Below are positions 45,182 to 62,586 of a stretch of 64,000 nt of DNA, in pieces. The position numbers and the translations under genes are program-made. The stretch comes from Nitratiruptor sp. YY08-10 (GTDB lineage: Bacteria > Campylobacterota > Campylobacteria > Campylobacterales > Nitratiruptoraceae): positions 186,001-250,000 of the forward strand of contig NZ_AP023057.1 of NCBI RefSeq assembly GCF_016629565.1. Reading direction: 5' to 3'. Position 1 is the stretch's first letter. The number at the start of each line of letters is the position of its first letter. Below the pieces are notes generated by a model. That model worked only from the letters and a program-made list of their open reading frames with translations. It did not search any database and had not been told where the DNA came from.

Positions 45182-45258
45182 GCCGGTGTAGCTCAGTTGG
45201 CTAGAGCAGCTGATTTGTAATCAGCAGGTCGGGGGTTCGAGTCCCTTCACCGGCTCCA
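45182..45258 (+). tRNA. tRNA-Thr (anticodon TGT)
   Basis: A 77-base cloverleaf. The acceptor GCCGGTG pairs with CACCGGC, and an encoded CCA follows. The anticodon stem GCTGA/TCAGC encloses TTTGTAA with anticodon TGT, reading ACA. It is the first gene of the tRNA-tuf cluster. Confidence 0.95.
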
Positions 45259-45289
45259 TGAATATCAGCGTTTGACCAGTGAAAGACTT

Positions 45290-45375
45290 GGTGGGATACC
45301 CAAGCGGCCAACGGGGGCAGACTGTAAATCTGCTGGCTTTCGCCTTCGGAGGTTCGAATCCTCCTCCCACCACCA
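45290..45375 (+). tRNA. tRNA-Tyr (anticodon GTA)
   Basis: An 86-base tRNA with the long variable arm of class II (CTGGCTTTCGCCTTCGG region). The acceptor GGTGGGA pairs with TCCCACC, and CCA is encoded. The anticodon loop CTGTAAA gives GTA. Confidence 0.95.
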
Positions 45376-45380
45376 GTCAT

Positions 45381-45457
45381 GCGGGAGTAGCTCAGTTGGC
45401 TAGAGCATCAGCCTTCCAAGCTGAGGGTCGCGGGTTCGAGTCCCGTCTCCCGCTCCA
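45381..45457 (+). tRNA. tRNA-Gly (anticodon TCC)
   Basis: A 77-base cloverleaf. GCGGGAG pairs with CTCCCGC and CCA is encoded. The stem TCAGC/GCTGA holds the loop CTTCCAA with anticodon TCC, reading GGA. It starts only 5 bases after tRNA-Tyr. Confidence 0.95.
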
Positions 45458-45544
45458 TGATACTGGGAGCTGAACTAACAGTGCTTCGATCTTCATTGCT
45501 TAGTTTATGCTTCCAATAATCATTTTCAAAAATTCACTGGTGAC

Positions 45545-45619
<75 letters not shown>

Positions 45620-45665
45620 TTCACTGATAGGTTTATTTATAATTTGTTTTTAGGCTTATTTTTAG

Positions 45666-45671
45666 TATAAT
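45666..45671 (+). promoter_or_regulatory. -10 element before tuf
   Basis: A perfect TATAAT lies about 36 bases before the tuf ATG, in AGTATAATACG, with a T-rich stretch upstream. It offers a second start for tuf in addition to read-through from the tRNA promoter. Confidence 0.6.
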
Positions 45672-45706
45672 ACGCCCGTTAATTTAATCTCAAATGGAGG
45701 AAAGAT

Positions 45707-46906
45707 ATGGCAAAAGAAAAGTTTGTCAAAACCAAGCCGCATGTAAACATCGGTACTATCGGTCACGTTGACCACGGTAAAACAACTCTTACTGCTGCGA
45801 TCACTGCAGTACTTGCAGAAAAAGGGTATGCAGAAAAAAGAGATTATGATCAAATCGACAATGCACCAGAAGAGAGAGAAAGAGGGATTACGATCGCAAC
45901 TTCTCACGTAGAGTATGAAACAGATAAAAGACACTATGCACACGTTGACTGTCCAGGTCACGCGGACTATGTGAAAAACATGATTACTGGTGCTGCTCAG
46001 ATGGACGGAGCGATTCTTGTTGTTTCTGCAGCAGACGGTCCTATGCCTCAAACACGAGAGCATATCCTTCTAGCACGACAGGTTGGTGTTCCTTACATCG
46101 TTGTTTTCTTGAACAAAGAGGATATGGTTGATGATCCAGAACTTCTTGAGCTTGTTGAAATGGAAGTTCGAGAACTCTTGAATGAATATGATTTTCCAGG
46201 TGATGATGTTCCTGTTATCGCTGGATCTGCGCTTAAAGCGTTGGAAGAAGCAAAAGAGGGCAAAATCGGTGAATGGAGCGAAAAAATCCTTAAGCTTATG
46301 GAAGCGGTTGATGAGTATATCCCAACTCCAGAGCGAGACATCGATAAGCCATTCTTGATGCCAATCGAAGACGTATTCTCTATCTCTGGTCGAGGTACTG
46401 TTGTTACTGGTAGAATCGAAAGAGGTGTTGTAAAAGTTGGAGATGAAATTGAAATCGTAGGTCTTCGACCAACTCAAAAAACAACTGTTACCGGCGTTGA
46501 AATGTTTAGAAAAGAGCTTGATCAAGGTGAAGCTGGTGACAACGTAGGTGTACTTCTTCGAGGTACGAAAAAAGAAGAGGTTGAAAGAGGTCAAGTACTT
46601 GCTCAACCTGGAACTATCACACCACATACTAAATTTGAAGCAGAAATTTACGTACTAACAAAAGAGGAAGGTGGACGACACACTCCATTCTTTAGTGGAT
46701 ATCGACCACAGTTCTATGTACGAACAACTGACGTTACTGGAACAATCACACTTCCAGAAGGCGTTGAAATGGTTATGCCAGGAGATAACGTAAAAATCAA
46801 CGCTGAACTTATCGCACCAATCGCTCTTGAAGAGGGAACACGATTCGCTATCCGAGAGGGTGGTAGAACTGTTGGCGCTGGTGTTGTAAGTAAAATTATC
46901 GAATAA
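45707..46906 (+). CDS. tuf: Elongation factor Tu
   Basis: The 399-residue GTPase carries aminoacyl-tRNA to the ribosome. GTP motifs are [11 protein letters not shown] (residues 19-29), the switch [14 protein letters not shown] and the specificity motif NKEDMVDD, followed by domains II and III. All 21 arginines are CGA (12) or AGA (9). GGAGGAAAG precedes the ATG. It lies directly after four tRNA genes, as in many members of the phylum. Confidence 0.99.
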   Translation: MAKEKFVKTKPHVNIGTIGHVDHGKTTLTAAITAVLAEKGYAEKRDYDQIDNAPEERERGITIATSHVEYETDKRHYAHVDCPGHADYVKNMITGAAQMDGAILVVSAADGPMPQTREHILLARQVGVPYIVVFLNKEDMVDDPELLELVEMEVRELLNEYDFPGDDVPVIAGSALKALEEAKEGKIGEWSEKILKLMEAVDEYIPTPERDIDKPFLMPIEDVFSISGRGTVVTGRIERGVVKVGDEIEIVGLRPTQKTTVTGVEMFRKELDQGEAGDNVGVLLRGTKKEEVERGQVLAQPGTITPHTKFEAEIYVLTKEEGGRHTPFFSGYRPQFYVRTTDVTGTITLPEGVEMVMPGDNVKINAELIAPIALEEGTRFAIREGGRTVGAGVVSKIIE

Positions 46907-46910
46907 TTTT

Positions 46911-46927
46911 TTGGGGCTTTGCCCCAA
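46911..46927 (+). terminator. GC-rich hairpin after tuf
   Basis: TTGGGGC-TTT-GCCCCAA is a perfect 7-bp stem 5 bases after the tuf stop. It has no downstream U-run, so read-through into rpmG is likely and it may set the tuf to rpmG ratio. Confidence 0.55.
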
Positions 46928-46942
46928 TGAAAGAGGCACAAC

Positions 46943-47095
46943 ATGAGAGATATTATTCATTTGGCATGTGAAGAGTGTGGAAGAAGAAACTATCACACAA
47001 CAAAAAACAAAAAGACACATCCAGAAAAATTTGAAATTAGAAAATATTGTAAATTCTGCAAAAAACATACCAAACATAAAGAAGCAAAGCTTTAA
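46943..47095 (+). CDS. rpmG: 50S ribosomal protein L33
   Basis: A 50-residue protein: [20 protein letters not shown] then [19 protein letters not shown]. Two CxxC pairs mark the zinc-binding form. AGAGG precedes the ATG. The stop codon lies within the stem of the hairpin that follows. Confidence 0.95.
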   Translation: MRDIIHLACEECGRRNYHTTKNKKTHPEKFEIRKYCKFCKKHTKHKEAKL

Positions 47096-47119
47096 AGAAG
47101 TGAGGTTTCTCACTTCTTT
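47094..47119 (+). terminator. Hairpin at the end of rpmG, before tRNA-Trp
   Basis: AAAGAAGTGAG-GTTT-CTCACTTCTTT is a perfect 11-bp stem. Its 5' strand contains part of the rpmG stop and it ends 5 bases before tRNA-Trp. It may be a processing site that frees the tRNA from the message. Confidence 0.55.
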
Positions 47120-47124
47120 CATAT

Positions 47125-47200
47125 AGGGCAGTAGCTCAGTTGGTAGAGCAACGGTCTCCAAAACCGTTGGCCGGGGGTTCGAGTCCCTCCTGCCCTGCCA
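47125..47200 (+). tRNA. tRNA-Trp (anticodon CCA)
   Basis: A 76-base cloverleaf. AGGGCAG pairs with CTGCCCT and CCA is encoded. The stem ACGGT/ACCGT holds CTCCAAA with anticodon CCA. It lies between rpmG and secE, inside one operon. Confidence 0.95.
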
Positions 47201-47216
47201 TTACGAAGGAAATCGA

Positions 47217-47396
47217 ATGGAAAAACTTATATCCTATATCAAATTATCGAAACAAGAATTAGAAAAAGTTATTTTTCCAACGAAAGAGCAAGTCAAAAAT
47301 GCATATATAGCTGTTTTTGTTGTAGTAACTGTTGTAGCGCTCTTTTTAGCTTTAGTTGATGGGACAATGTCATTCATCCTATCACATATAATGTAA
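47217..47396 (+). CDS. secE: Protein translocase subunit SecE
   Basis: A 59-residue protein. An amphipathic N-terminal helix (SKQELEKVIFPTKEQVKNAY) is followed by one membrane segment (IAVFVVVTVVALFLALVDG). This is the minimal SecE of most bacteria and stabilises SecY. GAAGGA precedes the ATG. nusG follows after 12 bases. Confidence 0.94.
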   Translation: MEKLISYIKLSKQELEKVIFPTKEQVKNAYIAVFVVVTVVALFLALVDGTMSFILSHIM

Positions 47397-47408
47397 TCAA
47401 GGAAACAT

Positions 47409-47939
47409 ATGGCACATAAATGGTATGCAATCCAAGTCTATAGCGGAAGTGAAAAAGCCGTAAAAAAAGCTATAGAGAACTTGGCTGAAGAAGAAAATCT
47501 CAAAGACAGAATAAAAGAAGTTGTTGTGCCAACAGAAGATGTCATAGAAGTCAAAAACGGTAAGAAAAAGATAACAGAAAGAAGCATATATCCTGGATAT
47601 GTCTTTGCAAATATGGATCTTGATATTGATCTATGGCAAAAAATACAAAGTTTGCCAAAAGTTTCACGATTCATAGGCGAATCGAAAAAGCCGACTCCAA
47701 TCAGTGAAGCCGATGTTCGCAAAATCATGGAAAAGGCTGAGAAGAAAGGTGCACCGAAGCCAAAAATCTCTTACGAGCCTGGCGAAATGGTCCGAATTAC
47801 AGAAGGGCCATTTGCGAACTTTACAGGTGTAGTCGAAGAGTATGATATGGAGCATGGAAAATTGAAGCTCAATGTTTCAATCTTTGGTAGAAGTACACCG
47901 GTAGAAATACTTTATACTCAAGTTGAAAAAATTATATAA
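47409..47939 (+). CDS. nusG: Transcription antitermination factor NusG
   Basis: The 176-residue protein starts MAHKWYAIQVYSGSEKAVKK and has the NGN-domain block RSIYPGYVFANMDLD. The C-terminal KOW domain follows: GEMVRITEGPFANFTGVVEE. NusG links RNA polymerase with Rho or the ribosome through S10. The start follows CAAGGAAAC. Confidence 0.97.
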   Translation: MAHKWYAIQVYSGSEKAVKKAIENLAEEENLKDRIKEVVVPTEDVIEVKNGKKKITERSIYPGYVFANMDLDIDLWQKIQSLPKVSRFIGESKKPTPISEADVRKIMEKAEKKGAPKPKISYEPGEMVRITEGPFANFTGVVEEYDMEHGKLKLNVSIFGRSTPVEILYTQVEKII

Positions 47940-47958
47940 CTAAGCGGAAAGGAACAGT

Positions 47959-48384
47959 ATGGCTAAAAAAGTCGTCGATCAATTTAAATTACAAATTCCA
48001 GCAGGAAAAGCAAATCCATCACCTCCAGTTGGACCAGCACTCGGACAGCGTGGTGTCAATATTATGGAGTTTTGTAAAGCATTCAATGAAAAAACGAAAG
48101 ACATGATGGGATTTAACATTCCTGTCGTCATTACTGTTTACAGTGATAGAAGCTTTACATTTGTAACGAAGCAACCACCGGCAACCGATTTGATCAAAAA
48201 AGCGGCCGGCATACAAAAAGGAAGTGACAATCCACTTAAAAATAAAGTTGGAAAAATCACTCAGGCGCAACTCGAAGAGATTGCAAAAACAAAAATGCCA
48301 GATTTAAACACAACTGATTTAGAAGCTGCAAAAAGAATCATTGCAGGAAGCTGTAGAAGTATGGGAGTCGAAATCGTCGACTAA
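47959..48384 (+). CDS. rplK: 50S ribosomal protein L11
   Basis: The 141-residue protein has [20 protein letters not shown] then [16 protein letters not shown], and the C-terminal [20 protein letters not shown] then CRSMGV. L11 belongs to the GTPase centre and activates RelA. GGAAAGGA precedes the ATG. Confidence 0.98.
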   Translation: MAKKVVDQFKLQIPAGKANPSPPVGPALGQRGVNIMEFCKAFNEKTKDMMGFNIPVVITVYSDRSFTFVTKQPPATDLIKKAAGIQKGSDNPLKNKVGKITQAQLEEIAKTKMPDLNTTDLEAAKRIIAGSCRSMGVEIVD

Positions 48385-48389
48385 TCCCC

Positions 48390-48414
48390 ACCACAGGATG
48401 AAAAATAACGTGGT
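48390..48414 (+). promoter_or_regulatory. Hairpin in the rplK-rplA spacer (possible L1 site)
   Basis: ACCAC and GTGGT pair around a 15-base loop with AGGATGAAAAATAAC. L1 is known to repress its operon by binding a message structure that mimics its 23S site. Position fits, but the match to that site is not strong by eye. Confidence 0.35.
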
Positions 48415-48439
48415 AGCAAAAAAATAAGCGGAGATGGAA

Positions 48440-49147
48440 ATGGCAAAGAAACACTCAAAAAGATATCAACAATTATTAGAAAAGATTGAAAAAGGAAAAA
48501 TCTATTCAATCGATGAAGCTGTAAAAAAAGTAAAAGAATTAAAATCAGCAAAATTTGATGAAACAGTAGAATTAGCTCTTCGCCTTGGTGTCGACCCAAG
48601 ACACGCTGATCAGATGGTACGAGGATCTGTCGTTCTGCCTCACGGAACTGGAAAAACTGTACGAGTCGCAGTATTTGCAAAAGGTGCCAAAGCGGATGAA
48701 GCAAAAGAGTGTGGAGCAGATATCGTTGGAGCTGAAGATCTAGTAGAACAGATTCAAAACGGCAATATAGATTTTGATATCGCTATTGCTACACCTGATA
48801 TGATGGGTCTTGTTGGTAAGATTGGCCGAATCTTAGGCCCTAAAGGTCTTATGCCAAACCCAAAAACAGGTACTGTGACAATGGATGTATGTCAGGCAGT
48901 AAAAAATGCAAAAGCTGGACAGGTTAACTTTAGAGTCGATAAAAAAGGGAACATCCACGCCGGTATCGGAAAAGCAAGTTTTTCTGAAGAGGCTTTGAAA
49001 GAGAATCTTGAAGCATTTGTCGCTCAGATCAACAAGTTAAAACCAGCTGCTGCAAAAGGCCGATATATTCAACATGCGGCTTTGTCTCTTACGATGAGTC
49101 CAGCAGTTGAACTCAATACTCAAGAACTTATGGATATTAAAGGGTAA
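48440..49147 (+). CDS. rplA: 50S ribosomal protein L1
   Basis: The 235-residue protein starts [20 protein letters not shown] and contains [20 protein letters not shown] and the signature [21 protein letters not shown]1 moves the deacylated tRNA out of the E site. An ATG two codons upstream is possible; the chosen one has GGAG 6 bases before it. Confidence 0.97.
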   Translation: MAKKHSKRYQQLLEKIEKGKIYSIDEAVKKVKELKSAKFDETVELALRLGVDPRHADQMVRGSVVLPHGTGKTVRVAVFAKGAKADEAKECGADIVGAEDLVEQIQNGNIDFDIAIATPDMMGLVGKIGRILGPKGLMPNPKTGTVTMDVCQAVKNAKAGQVNFRVDKKGNIHAGIGKASFSEEALKENLEAFVAQINKLKPAAAKGRYIQHAALSLTMSPAVELNTQELMDIKG

Positions 49148-49222
49148 TTTTATCTTAGACTGAAGATAGCGGGCACCCATAAGACCTGCTTGAAGTCTTC
49201 TGTCGGAAAGGAGGAAAAGAGC
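49148..49222 (+). promoter_or_regulatory. L10-type leader of rplJ
   Basis: The spacer between rplA and rplJ is conserved in kind across bacteria as the L10-L12 binding leader. Here it holds AGCGGGCACCCATAAGACCT and the small stem AAGAC/GTCTT, ending with AAGGAGG. Binding of L10-L12 there would repress rplJL translation. I rely on position and general look. Confidence 0.5.
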
Positions 49223-49735
49223 TTGACACGCAGCCAAAAAGAAGAGGTTGTTCAGTACCTCACAGAAGAGTTTAAAAACGCTGCTGCGATCGTCGATTGC
49301 GACTACAAGGGAATGAGTGTCTCCGAACTTGAGTCGTTAAGACGTATTGCAAAAGAGAAGGGACTCAAAGTAAGAGTCGTAAAAAACACTCTTGCAATGA
49401 TTGCTCTTCGAAACAACGGCGTTGAAGACTTTCAACTCAAAGATACCAACGTTTTGGTTTGGGGCGATGATCTTGTCGATCTTGCAAAAACGGTAACTGA
49501 TTTTGCAAAAGAGCACAAAGATAAGTTCCAGATCAAACAAGGTTATTTTGAGGGCGAAGTCGCTGATGTTAGTAAAATTGAAGCGTACAGCAAGTTGCCA
49601 AGCAAAGAGGAGCTTCTTGGTATGCTTCTATCTGTTTGGACTGCACCTATACGAAATTTGCTCTATGTATGGAATGCACCGAAACAAAATTTCGTAACTG
49701 TGCTTGAAAATATTCGACAACAAAAAGAAAGCTAA
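49223..49735 (+). CDS. rplJ: 50S ribosomal protein L10
   Basis: The 170-residue protein reads [20 protein letters not shown] from a TTG start, chosen because AAGGAGG lies 8 bases upstream. An upstream extension would run through the leader. It continues with [20 protein letters not shown] and the C-terminal helix that binds L7/L12. It is the stalk base and probable autogenous repressor. Confidence 0.93.
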   Translation: MTRSQKEEVVQYLTEEFKNAAAIVDCDYKGMSVSELESLRRIAKEKGLKVRVVKNTLAMIALRNNGVEDFQLKDTNVLVWGDDLVDLAKTVTDFAKEHKDKFQIKQGYFEGEVADVSKIEAYSKLPSKEELLGMLLSVWTAPIRNLLYVWNAPKQNFVTVLENIRQQKES

Positions 49736-49755
49736 AAAATAAAAAGGAGAAGAAC

Positions 49756-50139
49756 ATGGCTTGTACAAGAGAAGATGTAATTGAGTATATCTCTAATCTA
49801 AGTGTTTTGGAACTTAGCGAACTCGTTAAAGAATTTGAAGAAAAATTTGGTGTAAGCGCACAACCTACTGTTGTAGCTGGTGCTGTAGCTGGAGGCGCGG
49901 CTGAAGGTGGCGCTGCTGCTGAAGAAAAAACTGAATTTGACGTTGTTTTGACTGACGCTGGTCCTAAAAAAATCAACACTATTAAAGTGATCAGACAAGT
50001 AACTGGTCTTGGTCTTAAAGAAGCAAAAGAGGCAGCTGAAAACACTCCAACTGTAATCAAAGAAGGTGTGAGCAAAGAAGAAGCAGAAGAACTCAAAAAA
50101 CAATTCGAAGAAGCTGGCGCAAAAGTAGAAATTAAATAA
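49756..50139 (+). CDS. rplL: 50S ribosomal protein L7/L12
   Basis: The 127-residue stalk protein has the N-terminal dimer domain ([20 protein letters not shown]), an Ala/Gly-rich hinge ([14 protein letters not shown]) and the C-terminal [20 protein letters not shown] then [20 protein letters not shown]. It recruits translation GTPases. AAAGGAG precedes the ATG. A perfect inverted repeat follows. Confidence 0.98.
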   Translation: MACTREDVIEYISNLSVLELSELVKEFEEKFGVSAQPTVVAGAVAGGAAEGGAAAEEKTEFDVVLTDAGPKKINTIKVIRQVTGLGLKEAKEAAENTPTVIKEGVSKEEAEELKKQFEEAGAKVEIK

Positions 50140-50158
50140 ACCTTATTTAAATAAATCA

Positions 50159-50182
50159 AAGAAGAGGAGCTCTCCTCTTCTT
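50159..50182 (+). terminator. Terminator-like inverted repeat after rplL
   Basis: AAGAAGAGGAG-CT-CTCCTCTTCTT is a perfect 11-bp stem with a 2-base centre. Its 3' strand ends in CTTCTT, giving weak U content. It lies between rplL and the rpoB promoter and may lower, rather than stop, read-through. Confidence 0.65.
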
Positions 50183-50196
50183 AAGCTTATCTATAG

Positions 50197-50202
50197 TACA
50201 AT
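50197..50202 (+). promoter_or_regulatory. -10 element before rpoB
   Basis: TACAAT in TATAGTACAATACAC lies about 57 bases before the rpoB ATG, after the hairpin. No clear -35. It would give rpoBC expression partly independent of the rpl genes. Confidence 0.5.
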
Positions 50203-50255
50203 ACACCCCCTCCTACCAAAACCATATGGTACAAAACTACAGAAATAGAGGTTAG

Positions 50256-58932
<8,677 letters not shown>

Positions 58933-58954
58933 AAAAAGTTTAAATTAAGTTTGT

Positions 58955-58960
58955 TATAAT
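58955..58960 (+). promoter_or_regulatory. -10 element of the rpsL-rpsG-fusA operon
   Basis: A perfect TATAAT lies 49 bases before the rpsL GTG, and a second TATAAT occurs at 58972-58977. The region is AT-rich without a clear -35. Either box could serve. Confidence 0.55.
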
Positions 58961-59009
58961 ATTTGTTTGAATATAATTAGCCACTAATTTTGCGAGAAAG
59001 GAAGAGAAA

Positions 59010-59384
59010 GTGCCAACAATCAACCAATTGGTAAGAAAAGAGAGAAAAAAGGTGATTAAAAAATCAAAATCACCAGCTCTTGTAAAATGCCCACAAAGAC
59101 GAGGTGTATGTACGAGAGTGTATACAACAACACCTAAAAAACCAAACTCTGCACTTCGAAAAGTTGCAAAGGTTCGACTCACTTCGGGATATGAAGTGAT
59201 TAGTTATATTCCAGGTGAAGGTCACAACCTGCAAGAGCACTCTATCGTACTTGTACGAGGTGGTAGGGTAAAAGACTTGCCAGGGGTGAAATATCATATT
59301 ATTCGGGGTGCCCTTGATACTGCAGGTGTTGCAAACAGAAAGAAATCCCGATCGAAATACGGAACAAAAAAACCAAAATCGTAA
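59010..59384 (+). CDS. rpsL: 30S ribosomal protein S12
   Basis: The 124-residue protein starts from GTG with AAAGGAAGAG before it and reads [20 protein letters not shown]. The decoding loops [20 protein letters not shown] and [16 protein letters not shown] contain the positions known for streptomycin resistance (both lysines wild type). It opens the str operon. Confidence 0.98.
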   Translation: MPTINQLVRKERKKVIKKSKSPALVKCPQRRGVCTRVYTTTPKKPNSALRKVAKVRLTSGYEVISYIPGEGHNLQEHSIVLVRGGRVKDLPGVKYHIIRGALDTAGVANRKKSRSKYGTKKPKS

Positions 59385-59397
59385 TTAACAAAAACGT

Positions 59398-59429
59398 AGT
59401 GAGAAATTAAAGCAATTTAAGTTCTCACT
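59398..59429 (+). promoter_or_regulatory. Hairpin in the rpsL-rpsG spacer (possible S7 site)
   Basis: AGTGAGAA and TTCTCACT form a perfect 8-bp stem around a 16-base loop; GCCACAGGCGAGGCTTAG follows. In E. coli S7 represses the str operon by binding the spacer between rpsL and rpsG. The 101-base spacer here is long for this compact region, which fits such a role. Confidence 0.5.
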
Positions 59430-59434
59430 CATAG

Positions 59435-59956
<522 letters not shown>

Positions 59957-59988
59957 AATCGCGTCCAGAGTATCAAACTATCTTTTTT

Positions 59989-60006
59989 GGCGAAGATTTC
60001 TTCGCC
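59989..60006 (+). promoter_or_regulatory. Hairpin in the rpsG-fusA spacer
   Basis: GGCGAAG-ATTT-CTTCGCC is a perfect 7-bp GC-rich stem about 50 bases before fusA. A weak pyrimidine stretch follows, not a U-run. It may tune read-through into fusA. Confidence 0.5.
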
Positions 60007-60057
60007 TCTTCATATTCTCAAAAACCTCAATACACTATGCATAAAAAAGGATAAAAA

Positions 60058-62136
60058 ATGGCAAGAAAAACACCTATTGAAAAGGTCCGTAACATAGGTA
60101 TCGCTGCTCATATCGATGCCGGTAAAACAACAACAACAGAACGGATTTTGTACTATACAGGGATTTCACATAAAATTGGTGAGGTGCACGAAGGTGCAGC
60201 AACCATGGACTGGATGGAGCAGGAGAAAGAGCGAGGTATTACAATTACTTCTGCAGCAACTACATGTTTTTGGAAAGATCACCAAATCAACATCATCGAT
60301 ACCCCAGGACACGTTGACTTTACAATCGAAGTTGAACGAAGTATGCGTGTACTTGACGGTGCAGTAGCAGTTTTTTGTGCAGTTGGTGGAGTTCAGCCTC
60401 AGTCTGAAACGGTATGGAGACAGGCGAACAAATACCATGTACCAAGAATCGTTTTTGTCAATAAAATGGACCGAATCGGTGCAGATTTTTACAATGTAGA
60501 AAATCAAATTAGAGAAAGACTCAAAGCAAATCCTGTTCCTATTCAGATTCCAATTGGTGCAGAAGACAACTTCAGAGGTGTTGTAGACCTCGTTGAAATG
60601 AAAGGGATTGTCTGGGATGATGAAACAATGGGAGCAAAATATGAAGTAATCGATATACCAGACGAACTCAAAGAAAAAGCAGAGGAGTATCGAGAAAAGC
60701 TTATCGAGGCAGTTGCGGAAACTGATGAAGAACTTTTGGATAAATATCTTGGCGGCGAAGAGCTTACAATAGAAGAGATCAAAAAAGGTATTAAAAAAGG
60801 TACCCTTGATATGACTATCACCCCAATGCTTTGTGGTAGTGCGTTTAAAAACAAAGGAGTGCAGACACTTCTTGATGCAGTTGTTGATTATCTTCCTGCA
60901 CCAACAGAAGTAAGCTGGATTAAAGGTATTGATCCGAAAACCGGAGAGGAAGTAAGCGTTGAATCTACAGATAACGGACCATTTGCAGCTCTTGCATTCA
61001 AAATTATGACTGACCCGTTTGTTGGACAGCTCTCATTCATTCGGGTCTACAGAGGACAGATTTCAAGCGGAAGCTATGTACTGAACTCAACAAAAGAGAA
61101 AAAAGAGCGAGTCGGACGACTTCTTAAAATGCATGCAAATAAACGAGAAGAGATTAAAGAACTTCCAGCAGGTGAGATTGGTGCAGTTGTTGGTTTGAAA
61201 TATACACTTACTGGTGATACTCTTTGTGATGAAAATCATCCGGTAATTTTGGAAAAAATGGAGTTTCCAGAACCAGTTATCTCTGTTGCAGTTGAGCCAA
61301 AAACTAAGGCTGACCAAGAAAAAATGGCTACAGCGTTAGCGAAACTAGCTGAAGAGGACCCAAGCTTTAGAGTGCATACGGATGAAGAAACTGGTCAGAC
61401 AATTATTTCTGGTATGGGTGAGTTGCACCTTGAAATCATCGTTGATCGAATGAAACGAGAATTCAAAGTGGATGCAGAAGTTGGTCAGCCACAGGTTGCA
61501 TACAGAGAAACAATTAAAGCTCCTGTTGATCAAGAGTACAAATATGCAAAACAGTCTGGTGGTCGTGGTCAATATGGTCACGTATTTATCAAACTTGAAC
61601 CACAAGAGCCAGGTAAAGGGTATGAGTTTGTCAACAATATCACCGGTGGTGTTATTCCAAAAGAGTATATTCCAGCAGTTGACAAAGGTATCCAAGAAGC
61701 GATGCAAAATGGTGTGCTTGCCGGTTATCCTGTGGTTGATGTAAAAGCCACACTGTATGATGGAAGCTATCACGATGTTGACTCTAGTGAAATGGCGTTT
61801 AAAATTGCTGGTTCTATGGCATTCAAAGAGGCAGCAAAAAAAGCAAATCCAATTTTGCTTGAGCCAATTATGAAAGTAGAAGTGGAAGTTCCAGAGGAGT
61901 ATATGGGTGATGTTATAGGTGATATCAACCGAAGACGGGGACAAGTACAAAGTATGGAAGATCGAGCAGGCAATAAAATCGTAACTGCTATGGTTCCACT
62001 TGCTGAGATGTTCGGATACTCAACTGATCTTCGATCATTCACTCAGGGTCGGGGAACCTACTCTATGGAATTTGATCATTATGAAGAAGTACCGAAAAAC
62101 GTTGCAGATGAAATCATCAAAAAACGCAATGGCTAA
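60058..62136 (+). CDS. fusA: Elongation factor G
   Basis: The 692-residue translocase GTPase has the P-loop [20 protein letters not shown] (residues 16-35), the switch [22 protein letters not shown] and the specificity motif [12 protein letters not shown]. Domain IV has [27 protein letters not shown] precedes the ATG. Its end overlaps the cupin gene by 8 bases. Confidence 0.99.
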   Translation: MARKTPIEKVRNIGIAAHIDAGKTTTTERILYYTGISHKIGEVHEGAATMDWMEQEKERGITITSAATTCFWKDHQINIIDTPGHVDFTIEVERSMRVLDGAVAVFCAVGGVQPQSETVWRQANKYHVPRIVFVNKMDRIGADFYNVENQIRERLKANPVPIQIPIGAEDNFRGVVDLVEMKGIVWDDETMGAKYEVIDIPDELKEKAEEYREKLIEAVAETDEELLDKYLGGEELTIEEIKKGIKKGTLDMTITPMLCGSAFKNKGVQTLLDAVVDYLPAPTEVSWIKGIDPKTGEEVSVESTDNGPFAALAFKIMTDPFVGQLSFIRVYRGQISSGSYVLNSTKEKKERVGRLLKMHANKREEIKELPAGEIGAVVGLKYTLTGDTLCDENHPVILEKMEFPEPVISVAVEPKTKADQEKMATALAKLAEEDPSFRVHTDEETGQTIISGMGELHLEIIVDRMKREFKVDAEVGQPQVAYRETIKAPVDQEYKYAKQSGGRGQYGHVFIKLEPQEPGKGYEFVNNITGGVIPKEYIPAVDKGIQEAMQNGVLAGYPVVDVKATLYDGSYHDVDSSEMAFKIAGSMAFKEAAKKANPILLEPIMKVEVEVPEEYMGDVIGDINRRRGQVQSMEDRAGNKIVTAMVPLAEMFGYSTDLRSFTQGRGTYSMEFDHYEEVPKNVADEIIKKRNG

Positions 62137-62419
62137 GGTTATAAAGACCGGTATAACCGATGAAAAAACAATAAAAGAGACCCTTCACAACGAGGGGTTC
62201 TCTAACATATTTATTTGGCGAGATGCTCCTCATACACGATATCCTCTTCATACGCATCCCCATTATGAAGTGCGTTGGATTATTGAGGGTGTTTTAGAGA
62301 TTACACAAGATGACAAAACAGTACGCTTAGAACCAGGCGATCGGTTCGAATCAGAACCTCAAACTCCACATACTGCTTATACACCTACAGGCGTAACTTA
62401 TATTTGTGGGTCCCGGTAG
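62129..62419 (+). CDS. Small cupin-domain protein, end overlaps a tRNA gene
   Basis: A 96-residue single-domain cupin: [20 protein letters not shown] (first metal motif with two His and Glu) and [20 protein letters not shown] (second motif with His). The ligand is unknown. The ATG overlaps the fusA stop in another frame. Its last codons and TAG stop lie in the first bases of tRNA-Arg, so the reading frame ends because of the tRNA sequence. Confidence 0.82.
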   Translation: MAKVIKTGITDEKTIKETLHNEGFSNIFIWRDAPHTRYPLHTHPHYEVRWIIEGVLEITQDDKTVRLEPGDRFESEPQTPHTAYTPTGVTYICGSR

Positions 62420-62483
62420 CTCAGTTGGATAGAGCACAGGATTCCTAATCCTGAGGCCGTGGGTTCGAATCCCGCCCGGGACA
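62410..62483 (+). tRNA. tRNA-Arg (anticodon CCT), CCA not encoded
   Basis: GTCCCGG pairs with CCGGGAC, and the stem CAGGA/TCCTG holds TTCCTAA with anticodon CCT, reading AGG. After the discriminator A comes TTT, so CCA must be added by the nucleotidyltransferase. The other tRNA genes in the window encode CCA. The 5' end overlaps the cupin gene by 10 bases. Confidence 0.93.
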
Positions 62484-62544
62484 TTTTCTCTTTCATCATT
62501 GTCCTATTCAAGATAATTTTATTTTTTCATATTGAAATAGATTG

Positions 62545-62550
62545 TATAAT
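62545..62550 (+). promoter_or_regulatory. -10 element before the cheB-like gene
   Basis: TATAAT in TTGTATAATTAAG lies 36 bases before the ATG. No -35 at the proper distance. The ribosome binding site AAAGGAAA follows. Confidence 0.5.
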
Positions 62551-62586
62551 TAAGTAATAGATAATAGTCTTGAGAAAAGGAAACAG

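Noticed and set aside
45279..45473. Plus-strand open frame across tRNA-Tyr and tRNA-Gly
   Set aside because: It is formed entirely by two tRNA genes and has the usual tRNA-derived peptide look.
46911..46927. Full intrinsic terminator after tuf
   Set aside because: The stem is good, but no U-run follows and rpmG and secE lie directly downstream, so complete termination is unlikely. It is kept only as a hairpin.
49190..49222. An earlier start for rplJ
   Set aside because: It would translate the ribosome binding site and leader; the TTG after AAGGAGG gives the family N-terminus.
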